57,340 bases of DNA from a virus: the IMG/VR virus record IMGVR_UViG_3300035188_001133, positions 1-57,340 of that record; one strand, written 5' to 3'. Of this stretch, positions 1-8,277 are shown one piece after another. Under the pieces are notes generated by a model. That model ran no database searches. It was given only the letters and a program-made list of their open reading frames with translations, and was not told the origin of the DNA. A program made the position numbers and the translations under genes. Each line of letters opens with the position of its first letter. The first letter of the stretch is position 1.

Positions 1-249
1 CTACGATACGTGCTGTCTCGCGAGGGCTTGCACCACGCTACTCCCGAGGACGCATACAAGGCTTCGGGTTTTACCAACCTGTCATGGCAGGCACGTACCT
101 GGGTTCTCAAGAACCTGGGCGACATCATGGTTAGAATGTGGCATCAAGCCGCCATTGCCCGTGTCAGCGACTTCAAGCAGTACATGGACTCGCCGGTTAA
201 CAATGCTGCCGAAAACGTACTCAAGTCTTTCAACAGAGGATTGGAATGA
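1..249 (+). CDS. 3' end of a gene of unknown function (5' truncated by window)
   Basis: The reading frame is open from the first base and ends at a TGA at 247-249, so this is probably the C-terminal part of a longer protein that starts upstream. An internal GTG at position 10 could be a start but has no visible ribosome binding site in the window. The visible part is about 80 residues, rich in Trp, Ala and Asn, with no motif I recognise. The next gene starts inside its stop region with a 4-base overlap, so both belong to one operon. Confidence 0.6.
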   Translation, partial: LRYVLSREGLHHATPEDAYKASGFTNLSWQARTWVLKNLGDIMVRMWHQAAIARVSDFKQYMDSPVNNAAENVLKSFNRGLE

Positions 250-695
250 CCGCAGAAACCCACGTAGGAAAGTTTGCTGTAAATGAAAATGGCCAGCTAG
301 GCTACATCGTAGAGCAGCATACCCTGGGATCTCAGATCGCCTATACAGGCATTCCCATAAGCGATGCACCCATTTGGATTTCTCTCAATCCGCAGATCAT
401 TGCAGAGAAACCATGCCCCAGTGCCCTGATGGACATCGTCATGGAGATTGCTCCGCCAAACAAGGTGTTTGGAAAGATGACCGAGAACAAGGATTTAAAC
501 ATTCCCTCCGGCCACATCAATATCCAAGGCGCCAACTTTGGAGGACCTCCGGACTGGGTAAGCTTTAGCTTCAATCCAGAGAAGGATTTAAAGGACTTCT
601 TCAACTACTTGAAGCCAAACAATCCGATGAAACCACCGGAATCTGACGACTTCAAAATTGACACGAACGAAGCAGACGACGAAGATGTCGACTGA
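246..695 (+). CDS. Hypothetical protein, 149 aa
   Basis: The ATG overlaps the stop of the upstream gene in an ATGA arrangement, and the gene ends in the same way at the RuvC-like gene, which indicates translational coupling. The protein has no recognised domain. Its C-terminus is very acidic (a run of D/E residues in the last dozen positions), as in many phage DNA-metabolism accessory proteins. Function unknown. Confidence 0.75.
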   Translation: MTAETHVGKFAVNENGQLGYIVEQHTLGSQIAYTGIPISDAPIWISLNPQIIAEKPCPSALMDIVMEIAPPNKVFGKMTENKDLNIPSGHINIQGANFGGPPDWVSFSFNPEKDLKDFFNYLKPNNPMKPPESDDFKIDTNEADDEDVD

Positions 696-1291
696 TGACT
701 GACAAAACCCTTCCCCATATCGTTTGCCTCGACCTGGCTCTGGCTAATACCGGAGTCGCTGTTCTTGCGCTTAGTCCGGACAAAGACGACCTCCTCTGGG
801 TGGATACGATCCACACAGAGAAGTCGGACAAAGCCACTATGCGGAAAGGCAAGATGAAGGTCTCGGACGACGAATGGAGAAGAGTTACCGAACTCGTCAG
901 ATCGCTGGAGCAGGCACTCATGAGATGGTCTCCATGCCATATATTCATAGAGTGTCCAACCGGAGGATCCAAGAGCGCACAGGCAGCCAAAAGCATGGCC
1001 TTAGCCAGGGGTGCCGCTTGCGCTGTAATAGACGGGTTTAGGACTCCAGTCACGCTAGTTACTCCCTTTGAAGCCAAGAAGGCAGCTACAGGAGTTAGCG
1101 CCGCTAGTAAACAGGATGTAAAGAAAGCCATGCGTGCCAAGTTTCCAACCTTTGACGGTTGGATAGTAGGCAAGAGAGGTCAAGTCCTGGAAGGGCGCAA
1201 CGAACACGTATATGACGCGCTGTCCGTCTACATGGCAGCAACCACCACCAAATCCTACAAGGAACTTAAAAATGGCAGAGACTGTTTCTAA
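695..1291 (+). CDS. RuvC-like Holliday junction resolvase
   Basis: The protein has 198 residues and the layout of the RuvC/RNase H-fold resolvases. A first catalytic aspartate lies in CLDLALANTG (D13). A glutamate follows the second hydrophobic strand in IFIECP (E86). A C-terminal histidine/aspartate pair sits in EHVYDALSVY (H171, D174). A Lys/Arg-rich segment between these fits DNA binding. Such enzymes cut four-way junctions, which in large phages resolves branched replication intermediates before packaging. The start overlaps the previous stop codon. The exact subfamily and activity are inferred from motif order only. Confidence 0.8.
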   Translation: MTDKTLPHIVCLDLALANTGVAVLALSPDKDDLLWVDTIHTEKSDKATMRKGKMKVSDDEWRRVTELVRSLEQALMRWSPCHIFIECPTGGSKSAQAAKSMALARGAACAVIDGFRTPVTLVTPFEAKKAATGVSAASKQDVKKAMRAKFPTFDGWIVGKRGQVLEGRNEHVYDALSVYMAATTTKSYKELKNGRDCF

Positions 1292-1604
1292 GCAAGTATC
1301 GTTGCTCAACGAAAGCACCACGTTTACGCGCATTCCCAATCCAGAGGGAGAAGGTGAACTGCTGGAGGTCAAGGTGACCACCAAGGTCCGTACCCAACTG
1401 GGGATCATGCATGACACCACGCAGAGCTTTGTGCTCAGTGGCCAGGACGCATCTGATACCTTGGCTTCCCTCCGAGTCATTCACAACAACCTTCAGCTGC
1501 TGCTAATGAAGGCTCAGCAGGAGGCAGATCAGGCACCTCAGGCCTCTACTCAGGAGAAGAGCGCAGCTAGCCCTTCGCTTGAAGTAGTCGGCGCAGGCGA
1601 ATAA
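1272..1604 (+). CDS. Hypothetical protein, 110 aa
   Basis: I chose the ATG at 1272, 20 bases inside the end of the resolvase gene, because upstream in-frame starts would lie deeper inside that gene. The first ~85 residues look like a compact mixed alpha/beta domain. The last ~25 are Gln/Ala/Ser-rich and probably disordered. No known family is recognised. Confidence 0.6.
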   Translation: MAETVSKQVSLLNESTTFTRIPNPEGEGELLEVKVTTKVRTQLGIMHDTTQSFVLSGQDASDTLASLRVIHNNLQLLLMKAQQEADQAPQASTQEKSAASPSLEVVGAGE

Positions 1605-1608
1605 AAGC

Positions 1609-2256
1609 ATGTCCGACTCCTCCACCAATAGAGTGTTCACGCCGGCTGCTGCCGCATTGGCTCCAATGAGTACGGAGCTGGTGCTGGAGGATGCCGTCGC
1701 TCCAAAGGACGAGCTGCAAAGTTGGACCAAAGATTACGATCTTTTCTTTGTAAACACTTTGCACATGTACCTGCGTATTCCAGTTAGTCTTTTTGAGCTC
1801 TATGCAAAGGAGTTCAACAAGCAGCTTCGAATAATGCATTTTGTACTGCCTGAACCTCTATTGGTGGAGGACGTCATGCCGCCGGTGGGATTTGCAACCC
1901 CTGAGCCAGGTTGGAGCCGGTTTCTGCACGGCATGCCGAAGGAAGATTGGCCTCACTTCAAGCACTGGCTGACCAATTCAAAATGGTTGGCGCAGAATGC
2001 AGAAGGAGAAAAGATTCTATACGGCTGTGAACCGGAAGACATCGAGGTACGAGATCCCGTAAAACTGCAGACCATGCAGGTGGTCGGTATAAAGGAATTT
2101 GTACCCATCACATTCTTCATGCCGTCTAACCTTTCTGGCAGGCTATACCTTAACCAGAAGAACGGACCTCCGTTTAGCTGTGTCTACGTAGCTAGAAATG
2201 GCCCCGGCGCAGGAGAAGCTGCAGCCCTGTTCAAGAAGCTGAGAGAAGTAATATGA
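1609..2256 (+). CDS. Hypothetical protein, 215 aa
   Basis: The ATG lies just after the previous stop codon, and the stop overlaps the ATG of the next gene (ATGA). The first ~30 residues are Ala/Pro-rich, and the body is rich in aromatic residues and prolines with a globular appearance. No catalytic motif or membrane segment is evident. Function unknown. Confidence 0.7.
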   Translation: MSDSSTNRVFTPAAAALAPMSTELVLEDAVAPKDELQSWTKDYDLFFVNTLHMYLRIPVSLFELYAKEFNKQLRIMHFVLPEPLLVEDVMPPVGFATPEPGWSRFLHGMPKEDWPHFKHWLTNSKWLAQNAEGEKILYGCEPEDIEVRDPVKLQTMQVVGIKEFVPITFFMPSNLSGRLYLNQKNGPPFSCVYVARNGPGAGEAAALFKKLREVI

Positions 2257-2513
2257 GAATCAACTTTCACGAAACAGATCCGATGGAAGCAGAGTCCTCG
2301 TTTCCCAAGGATAGCAAGGGCATAGCGATGATCGTAGAGCCGGCGTTCTACGGCAAGTCAAAGAGTGCCATGGTATGCGTAGTCACCAGTACCAGTAATA
2401 ACGGAAAGTGGCTGCATAGGTATAGGCTCAAGGCAACCGATACCGGCAAGCTGGTACTGGAAGATCTAGGCGAACCGCGCAAGCTAGACGTGGATACTCC
2501 GGCGCTTAAATAA
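2253..2513 (+). CDS. Hypothetical protein, 86 aa
   Basis: Small soluble protein translationally coupled to the upstream gene by a 4-base overlap. It is the last gene before a clear intrinsic terminator, so it closes the first operon of the window. No domain is recognised. Confidence 0.65.
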   Translation: MRINFHETDPMEAESSFPKDSKGIAMIVEPAFYGKSKSAMVCVVTSTSNNGKWLHRYRLKATDTGKLVLEDLGEPRKLDVDTPALK

Positions 2514-2590
2514 GCCCATAAATGAGTTAAAATATCTTGGTACCGTTTCGCCATGAACCGGTCATGGTGCACGGATGCCAAAAGAACCTC

Positions 2591-2616
2591 CGCCGATCTG
2601 CAGTCGGCGGTTTTTA
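2591..2616 (+). terminator. Intrinsic terminator
   Basis: A 7-bp GC-rich stem (CCGCCGA / TCGGCGG) with a 7-nt loop is followed by a T run. It closes the operon that begins upstream of the window and lies just before the ribosome binding site of the next gene. Confidence 0.85.
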
Positions 2617-2635
2617 CTTGTAAGGGGTGTATGAA

Positions 2636-3697
2636 ATGAGGCACTGCAAGGAAGCAGTCGTCAACGAGCCTGTGGCAATAACCAAAGCCTACGGCTACAT
2701 CAACGAATGGGGACCAACTTATTCCGAGAGGTTCCGGAATAGGAATTCCCTGTTCATCGGACCAGCCGATACCACGGCATGTGCGCTAATCATGCGCATG
2801 CAGGATGGGACTGTAAGTCAGATGTTCTGCCTACTGCACCACTGGTGCGAAGGCAGCAATCGCCATCTGGATTTCAGCACCAGCGTGGAGTTCGCAGTCG
2901 ACATCGAGGACTTCGAGCCTCGGTGGATCTTCGACGGCGAAGAAGTCGATCTGGCCCAGCTGGTCCAGACCAAAAACAGCGAAGCAGCAAATGCTGCCCG
3001 CATGGTTTGTTCTGGCGTTCCAGCACTAGGTGTTCTGGCGTACAAGGTTCACCTAATCGACGAGGCCTGTTGTAACAACAGGCTTTACTGCAACGAACCC
3101 ATGTTGTGGGTTCCTCGGCAGGGGGTGGATACCGCCACCAATGCCATAGAGCCCTTCCTGAGCTTCATCTGCTCGGGTATGGGCGGAATCATGACTCCGA
3201 CTCATGTCAGAGTCAGGGATCTGATCCAGAAGGCGTACGGGCTAACTCCTTGGCAGATGTACGCCAATGCGGGATGCCGGCCTGATATCCTGATGATGGA
3301 TATCAGCAAGAAGAGCGGTATGCTTGGACAGCTAATCAAGATCATTTCCGACATGATCGAGCATCCACTCGAAATGCTGGGAATAGATCAGAAGTCCCTG
3401 CCTAAGCTGTTGTCTCGTGAGCAAGAGCGAGACTTCCGGAATTCCGTGCCCTGGTTCGTTGTCGATCAGGACAACTACTCGGTGCCAGAGCATGAGGAAT
3501 GCTTCTTGATGGCGCGTAGGATGGACACCTACCAGCTAAAGTACAAGAAGCACATTCCGGCTGAACAGCTGGGGTTCAAGATGCCTGTGTTGGATGAACT
3601 TCGGCAGCAGATGCATCCTGCCGAAACCGCACCCAGGCAAAAGCCGCCGGAGATAGTTGAGGTCAAACCCTCGACGCCGGCAGCTGTCACATCATAA
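2636..3697 (+). CDS. Hypothetical protein, 353 aa
   Basis: I prefer the ATG at 2636, which lies about 8 bases after an AAGGGG Shine-Dalgarno site. The in-frame GTG nine bases upstream overlaps that site. The protein is mixed alpha/beta and rich in Cys and Trp, with a proline-rich tail of about 25 residues. No family is recognised. The gene stands alone between two intrinsic terminators, so it is probably transcribed as a single unit. Confidence 0.7.
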   Translation: MRHCKEAVVNEPVAITKAYGYINEWGPTYSERFRNRNSLFIGPADTTACALIMRMQDGTVSQMFCLLHHWCEGSNRHLDFSTSVEFAVDIEDFEPRWIFDGEEVDLAQLVQTKNSEAANAARMVCSGVPALGVLAYKVHLIDEACCNNRLYCNEPMLWVPRQGVDTATNAIEPFLSFICSGMGGIMTPTHVRVRDLIQKAYGLTPWQMYANAGCRPDILMMDISKKSGMLGQLIKIISDMIEHPLEMLGIDQKSLPKLLSREQERDFRNSVPWFVVDQDNYSVPEHEECFLMARRMDTYQLKYKKHIPAEQLGFKMPVLDELRQQMHPAETAPRQKPPEIVEVKPSTPAAVTS

Positions 3698-3722
3698 TCC
3701 TAACACGATTATTGACACCCCA

Positions 3723-3770
3723 CCTATCCCGGGACCACCTGCTGATTACAGGTGGTCCCGGGTAGGTTTT
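3723..3770 (+). terminator. Strong intrinsic terminator
   Basis: A long near-perfect hairpin has arms CCTATCCCGGGACCACCTG and CAGGTGGTCCCGGGTAGG around a 7-nt loop, followed by TTTTGTCT. It ends the 2636-3697 transcript. Confidence 0.92.
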
Positions 3771-3818
3771 GTCTCTTAACCGCAGGTACTACCCTGCTTT
3801 TAGCAATCAAAGGACATC

Positions 3819-4268
3819 ATGCTTTCAAACTACATTGCACACGTGATCAGAGCTCTTGACAAGGCTAAGGTGATGCCGGTCGAACAGATTCAAAAGGTGA
3901 CCGGCCTGGATCCCCACACCTACGATAGAGTCATCCAGGGAACCAATGGCCAGCATATCCGCATAGAGAACGTCGACCGGCTGGTCGAGTTCTTTGGCAT
4001 GGGTATCTTCAGTTCTGGCTTTGTCAAGGAGTCATTTGTGTCCAGCAACTCGCAGTACAAAACCTGGGAGGGTCTGGATACCGACGAGCAGCTGCTGATC
4101 AACGTGGCAGGAGTGTACACCACTACCTCTAAGTCTCCGATCAGCAGCCTGAACTACACCAAAGAATGTGCTTATTTCCTGGAGACCTGCGATACGCTGA
4201 TCTCCATCATCAAGGACACAGGAGCAAATGACGATGACGGAACCGACGACGGCGAAGACCAACAGTAA
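3819..4268 (+). CDS. Hypothetical protein, 149 aa, possible DNA-binding N-terminus
   Basis: The ATG follows AAAGGA by a short spacer. Residues 15-55 could form a helix-turn-helix (helix around VEQIQKVTG, turn, helix around HTYDRVIQG), but this is a weak resemblance. The C-terminal dozen residues are almost all Asp, Glu and Gln. It is the first gene of the unit that includes the MoxR/VWA pair. Confidence 0.6.
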   Translation: MLSNYIAHVIRALDKAKVMPVEQIQKVTGLDPHTYDRVIQGTNGQHIRIENVDRLVEFFGMGIFSSGFVKESFVSSNSQYKTWEGLDTDEQLLINVAGVYTTTSKSPISSLNYTKECAYFLETCDTLISIIKDTGANDDDGTDDGEDQQ

Positions 4269-4485
4269 AAAGAGTAGCCTGTGGCTGCTGCAAATACCGT
4301 ATCACTGGGATAAAGAAAAGTCTCCTCATCTGATACTGCCGATGACCTCCAAGGAGCAGGCAAAGGAGTACGTAGATCAGTACAAAGAACAAAAGAACGA
4401 AGAGCACTACTTCCTCTTGCTAGAGGGGACGTTGATCCCCACCTCCAACTGGGTTCCGGAAGACTTCACCTACCACGTCTATTGA
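4234..4485 (+). CDS. Hypothetical protein, 83 aa
   Basis: Two in-frame ATGs (4228 and 4234) are possible. The second lies about 9 bases after an AGGAG site and is preferred. The gene overlaps the acidic tail of the previous gene by 35 bases. The product is a small soluble protein with a Lys-rich start and a central amphipathic helix. Function unknown. Confidence 0.6.
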   Translation: MTEPTTAKTNSKKSSLWLLQIPYHWDKEKSPHLILPMTSKEQAKEYVDQYKEQKNEEHYFLLLEGTLIPTSNWVPEDFTYHVY

Positions 4486-4509
4486 GTTTAAATCAAGGAA
4501 AACACGAAA

Positions 4510-5535
4510 ATGGCCGCATCAATCAACTACGTAGAAAAGCTCAAGCAGTATCGTAACGCAAATGTCCCTCTGCTCATCTTCGGTGGTCCCGGCATCGGCA
4601 AGTCCGAGATCTGCAAGGCTGCTGCCGATGGCGACGAGGTCAAGGACGTCCGACTCAGCATGCTCGAGCCTGTCGACATGCGCGGCATGCCGGTCGTCAA
4701 TCGCAAGGGAGACGGCTCCGAGTTCAGTGTCGAGTGGGCCAAGCCCGACTTCCTGCCAAAGGACGGCAAGGGCATCATTCTCTTCGACGAGCTGAACACC
4801 GCCGACCCCAGCGTCCAGAATGCGGCACTGCAGTTCATCCTGGATCGTCGCTGTGGTCCGCACAAGCTCGGTGACGGCTGGTGGATCGTGGCCTGCGGCA
4901 ACAAGTCCAGCCACAAGGCTCACGTCAATCCGCTGTCTGCTCCTCTCCGCAATCGCTTTGTAATTCTGGAGATGCAGCCGGACTTCAACCAGTGGCGCAA
5001 CTGGGCGATGAACAATCTCATCCACGAGAACGTGCTGGGCTTCATGAGCAGCACCAGCGGCCAGCACCTGTACTCCGATCCTCAGGACGAGTACGGCAAC
5101 TTCCCCACTCCTCGTGGTTGGACCATGGTTTCCCGACTCCTGCGCAACAACATCACGGAGCGTGAGGCCATCGAGGGTGCCATCGGCAAGGGTGCTGCAA
5201 ACTGGTTCATCCAGTACTGCAACGAGATCAAGGTGATGCCTGACATCGACGCCTTGCTTGACGGCAAGGCCACATACCAGGACGGGCCAAACAAGCTGTC
5301 GGTGACCTATGCGGTCGTCAGCAACATCCTCTATCGTGCCCTGCGCAATCCCAACCTGATCGACAAGGGCGCCAACGTCATGATGTCGATCCGCCCCGAG
5401 ATTAGCTCTCTGTACTTCGGCGGCTTGCTGCAGCAGAAGAACGAGAAGTTCATGCTAGCCGTGATGAAGTCTACCAACGCAAAGAACTGGCTTTCCAAGC
5501 ACCGCAGTCTCCTGGTCCCATTCGAGGTGGAATAA
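4510..5535 (+). CDS. MoxR-family AAA+ ATPase
   Basis: The protein has a Walker A motif GGPGIGKS (residues 25-32) and a Walker B motif IILFDELN (around residues 89-96). A sensor-type segment WIVACGNKS and an arginine-finger-like LRNRF follow. This order and the 341-residue length fit the MoxR/AAA_5 family. Those ATPases act as chaperones that insert cofactors into, or remodel, partner proteins with VWA domains. The next gene encodes such a VWA protein and overlaps this one by one base, which strongly suggests a functional pair. The role in infection is not known. Confidence 0.85.
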   Translation: MAASINYVEKLKQYRNANVPLLIFGGPGIGKSEICKAAADGDEVKDVRLSMLEPVDMRGMPVVNRKGDGSEFSVEWAKPDFLPKDGKGIILFDELNTADPSVQNAALQFILDRRCGPHKLGDGWWIVACGNKSSHKAHVNPLSAPLRNRFVILEMQPDFNQWRNWAMNNLIHENVLGFMSSTSGQHLYSDPQDEYGNFPTPRGWTMVSRLLRNNITEREAIEGAIGKGAANWFIQYCNEIKVMPDIDALLDGKATYQDGPNKLSVTYAVVSNILYRALRNPNLIDKGANVMMSIRPEISSLYFGGLLQQKNEKFMLAVMKSTNAKNWLSKHRSLLVPFEVE

Positions 5536-6776
5536 TGTCGCAAATTGATCCAGTTGTAATTCAGACGGCCAAGAAACGACTAGACAAGTCCATGTTTCGC
5601 ATGTTTCAGGACTTTCCGTTCTGGGCCTTTCTGATAGAGAAGTGCAATGTCCGCCTTACCGAGGATGAAAAGAAGGTGCCGACCGCCTGCATCGACAGGA
5701 ACGGCAACATCTACTTCAACCGCACTTTCTTCACGTCGTTGTCCGACACCATGATTCACTTCGTTCTTGCGCACGAGGTGATGCATATGCTGCTGGATCA
5801 TCACAATCGTCTGGGTGGTCGTCAGGCGTTCCTGTGGAATGTGGCTGGCGACGTGTTGATCAACGAGATGCTGCAGGACCACTTTACGTCCAAGGGCACT
5901 CGTCTGGATCTATCCAGCTATGTCACGTCGAGAGGCCTGAACATAGACATAGATCACAACACGATCACCACCGAGGAGGTTTACGAACTTATCCTGAAGA
6001 ACTCTCCTCCCAAGAAGCGTGGAACAAAGGGCGAGGGTGGCGGCCAGGGAGAAGGAGGCATCCAGGACGGCAACGATCTGGCCGACTTCGAGCCTGGTGA
6101 AGGTCCGGATGGTCAGGACATTCGTACGGCATCCGAGGATACTCCTCAGAATGCCAAGGAGTGGGCGGATGCCGGTCTTGAGGCTGCTACCCGCAGTCGA
6201 ATGGCTGGAAGCTGTCCTGCCTTCATGGAACGGCAGATAGATAAGCTGCTTAATCCGGAGGTCAGTTGGAACGATGTGCTGGCCTACTACCTGCGGAACA
6301 AGTTCTGCATGACCAATAGGAACCGGCACACCTTTACTCCGCCCAATCGCAGATATCTGTATCAGGACGTAATCCTGACCAGCCGCATTGGCAAGAAGAA
6401 GCCCAGCATCGCATTCTCCATCGACACCTCTGGATCCATGTCCCCACAGGACATCTCCAAGGGAGTCTCGGAATTGGATGCCATCCGCAAGCTTTACAAG
6501 GTGCCGGTGTATCTGCTGGAGGCAGACTACACTGTCCATCGGGCAAAGTGGGTTCAGCACAACGAGGAGATCCCATCGCTTAAGGGCGGCGGAGGAACTT
6601 CGTTTGTTCCGGTCATGGACCATCTTAAGCAGAACAAGCCAGACATAGACGTGCTGGTGTACTTCACCGACGGCTACGGTGAATTTGGGTCAGACCCTGG
6701 CTTTGATGTCATCTGGGTAATCAACAGTGACGTCAAGGCGCCTTACGGCAAAACCATTCGCATCAACAACCCCTGA
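5535..6776 (+). CDS. DUF2201-like protein: metallopeptidase-type domain plus VWA domain
   Basis: The N-terminal part carries a zinc-binding HExxH motif, HEVMH (residues 80-84). A Gly/Glu-rich linker lies around residues 165-200. The C-terminal part has a VWA domain with the metal-ion-dependent adhesion motif DTSGS near residue 297 and a later TDGYG loop. This matches proteins described as putative metallopeptidase domain with VWA (DUF2201). Start and stop overlap with the MoxR gene is one base, the usual arrangement of an ATPase and its VWA partner. I infer that the complex remodels or processes a phage or host protein. Confidence 0.8.
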   Translation: MSQIDPVVIQTAKKRLDKSMFRMFQDFPFWAFLIEKCNVRLTEDEKKVPTACIDRNGNIYFNRTFFTSLSDTMIHFVLAHEVMHMLLDHHNRLGGRQAFLWNVAGDVLINEMLQDHFTSKGTRLDLSSYVTSRGLNIDIDHNTITTEEVYELILKNSPPKKRGTKGEGGGQGEGGIQDGNDLADFEPGEGPDGQDIRTASEDTPQNAKEWADAGLEAATRSRMAGSCPAFMERQIDKLLNPEVSWNDVLAYYLRNKFCMTNRNRHTFTPPNRRYLYQDVILTSRIGKKKPSIAFSIDTSGSMSPQDISKGVSELDAIRKLYKVPVYLLEADYTVHRAKWVQHNEEIPSLKGGGGTSFVPVMDHLKQNKPDIDVLVYFTDGYGEFGSDPGFDVIWVINSDVKAPYGKTIRINNP

Positions 6777-6782
6777 CAGGAG

Positions 6783-6815
6783 CAGGGCGGAGGCGAGTGG
6801 TTTGCCTCCGCCCTG
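6783..6815 (+). terminator. Terminator-like hairpin after the MoxR/VWA unit
   Basis: A perfect 12-bp stem (CAGGGCGGAGGC / GCCTCCGCCCTG) with a 9-nt loop lies 7 bases before the next ATG. It has no T run of normal length, so it may be a weak terminator, an RNA processing site or a translation-control hairpin. Confidence 0.6.
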
Positions 6816-6822
6816 AATTTGC

Positions 6823-8271
6823 ATGAAGTACTACATAACTCTCGAACAGAACTTTGTAGACGTTCGCCTATTCAATCAAAATGCCTCAAACAGCGGCACA
6901 GTCATACCAAAGAACTTTTATGCGCAGCCAGAGCCTTTCTTCCTGGGCAACCTGCTGCATGTGCCTTTGGTGATGGGGCTTAATCAAGGCGGAGGCGTAC
7001 TGGGCTTCGTCAAGGCCAAGGTTGCCAATACTCTCAGTCTTGGAGACAATCAGATTCGGATTATCCTTGGCGCTGAAGATTTGAAGCAGGCAGGCGTACG
7101 GCTCTCTGCCCAAAGCCTGAAGATGCTCAAGACGCTCAGGGCCAACAACAAGGCGTTCGAGCAGGACTACAACTGGAGCTCTCGTGGCTTCAAGTGCAAG
7201 GCGGAGGAAGCCGTTAAGTGCCTGGCCTTCAAGTATTTGGAGTTTGCCGACGACCGAGCCTTCCTGGACCACCTCACAGCTCAGGAATATTCTCTACACG
7301 CCAGGGTTGTCGACAAGCGTAATCAGATGACCGCCGTGTATGCCGAAGTATTTCAGTACTTTCAGACGAGTGAAAAAAGTCATTGGGCTCAAAGAAATCT
7401 CGGCAACAGACTGAGTTACGGCATCGTCCGCACCATGCAGCCAGTGGACGAGAACTGCACGATCAAATGGCGCAAGCCCAGCAAGAACAGCAAGTGGCCG
7501 TATACTTTGGATCACCACTGGTTCTCCTGCCAGGAATCTCCTGTAGCCATGGCACACCACACCATGGCTGCGTTGATGAGCAAGGACGGAGGTAGAAACA
7601 GAGATCAGCTGATGCTCAATCTGCCTATATTCCAGAATATCCGCAGCCTGGAGACCTGCAGAAAACTACTGGAGCACTTCTTCGTCAATCTAAAGCAGAC
7701 GCTACAGCCTCATAGCTCGATGTTCGGACACTACTGCTCCATGCTTAACGACTTCGAGTGGCCGACTACTCGGTATTCTCACAAGCGCCTAAGTCCAGAA
7801 ATGTTTCCGGTAAAAGCAGCATTGGCCCTCGGAGTATTACCGACATTTGATGAATCAGGAACGTTCCAAAAATTCGTACCAGTTAATGGAACTTTGCACG
7901 CCAATGAAAAGACGATCTATATCGAGATGTCGTCTAACTTCTTGTCGGATCGTAGACCTGAGCAAGCGTTGCTGCTACTGTACAGTGTTGGGCTAATTTC
8001 TCTAGAAGACTTGGAAAAAGTCCTTGGTCCGGTGTCTCAGAATGAAGAGTCTTTGAAGGACAGCCTGGACAAGATTCAGTTGCAAATGAGCAGAAATGTC
8101 GTATGCTGCCTACCGTTGGATGCAGCTAATCAAACAGTGGGTAAGATGTTGGCTAAGTACGGCATCTCTCAGGATTCGATTAGCTCCAGCAGCAAGGACT
8201 TGGCAGCTATAGATCCGGACGATCTGGAAACTGCCATTAACGACACCGCAGAAGATTGCATAACCATCTGA
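6823..8271 (+). CDS. Hypothetical protein, 482 aa
   Basis: Long open frame with coding character throughout but no domain I recognise. The ATG lies just behind the hairpin at 6783-6815 and has no obvious Shine-Dalgarno sequence. Initiation may therefore depend on that structure, or the true start may be further in. The C-terminal ~60 residues are Ser/Asp-rich and probably flexible. Confidence 0.65.
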   Translation: MKYYITLEQNFVDVRLFNQNASNSGTVIPKNFYAQPEPFFLGNLLHVPLVMGLNQGGGVLGFVKAKVANTLSLGDNQIRIILGAEDLKQAGVRLSAQSLKMLKTLRANNKAFEQDYNWSSRGFKCKAEEAVKCLAFKYLEFADDRAFLDHLTAQEYSLHARVVDKRNQMTAVYAEVFQYFQTSEKSHWAQRNLGNRLSYGIVRTMQPVDENCTIKWRKPSKNSKWPYTLDHHWFSCQESPVAMAHHTMAALMSKDGGRNRDQLMLNLPIFQNIRSLETCRKLLEHFFVNLKQTLQPHSSMFGHYCSMLNDFEWPTTRYSHKRLSPEMFPVKAALALGVLPTFDESGTFQKFVPVNGTLHANEKTIYIEMSSNFLSDRRPEQALLLLYSVGLISLEDLEKVLGPVSQNEESLKDSLDKIQLQMSRNVVCCLPLDAANQTVGKMLAKYGISQDSISSSSKDLAAIDPDDLETAINDTAEDCITI

Positions 8272-8277
8272 CCGTCA

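Noticed and set aside
3710-3716. A TTGACA hexamer just before the strong terminator at 3723
   Set aside because: No -10 box is found at suitable spacing, and the terminator would lie immediately downstream.
4519-5067. Long minus-strand frame opposite the MoxR gene
   Set aside because: It mirrors a GC-rich, strongly coding plus-strand gene with clear motifs; no ribosome binding site or domain on the minus strand.
5910-6623. A 237-codon minus-strand frame opposite the VWA gene
   Set aside because: A shadow of the plus-strand gene; its product has no recognisable features and no start signal.
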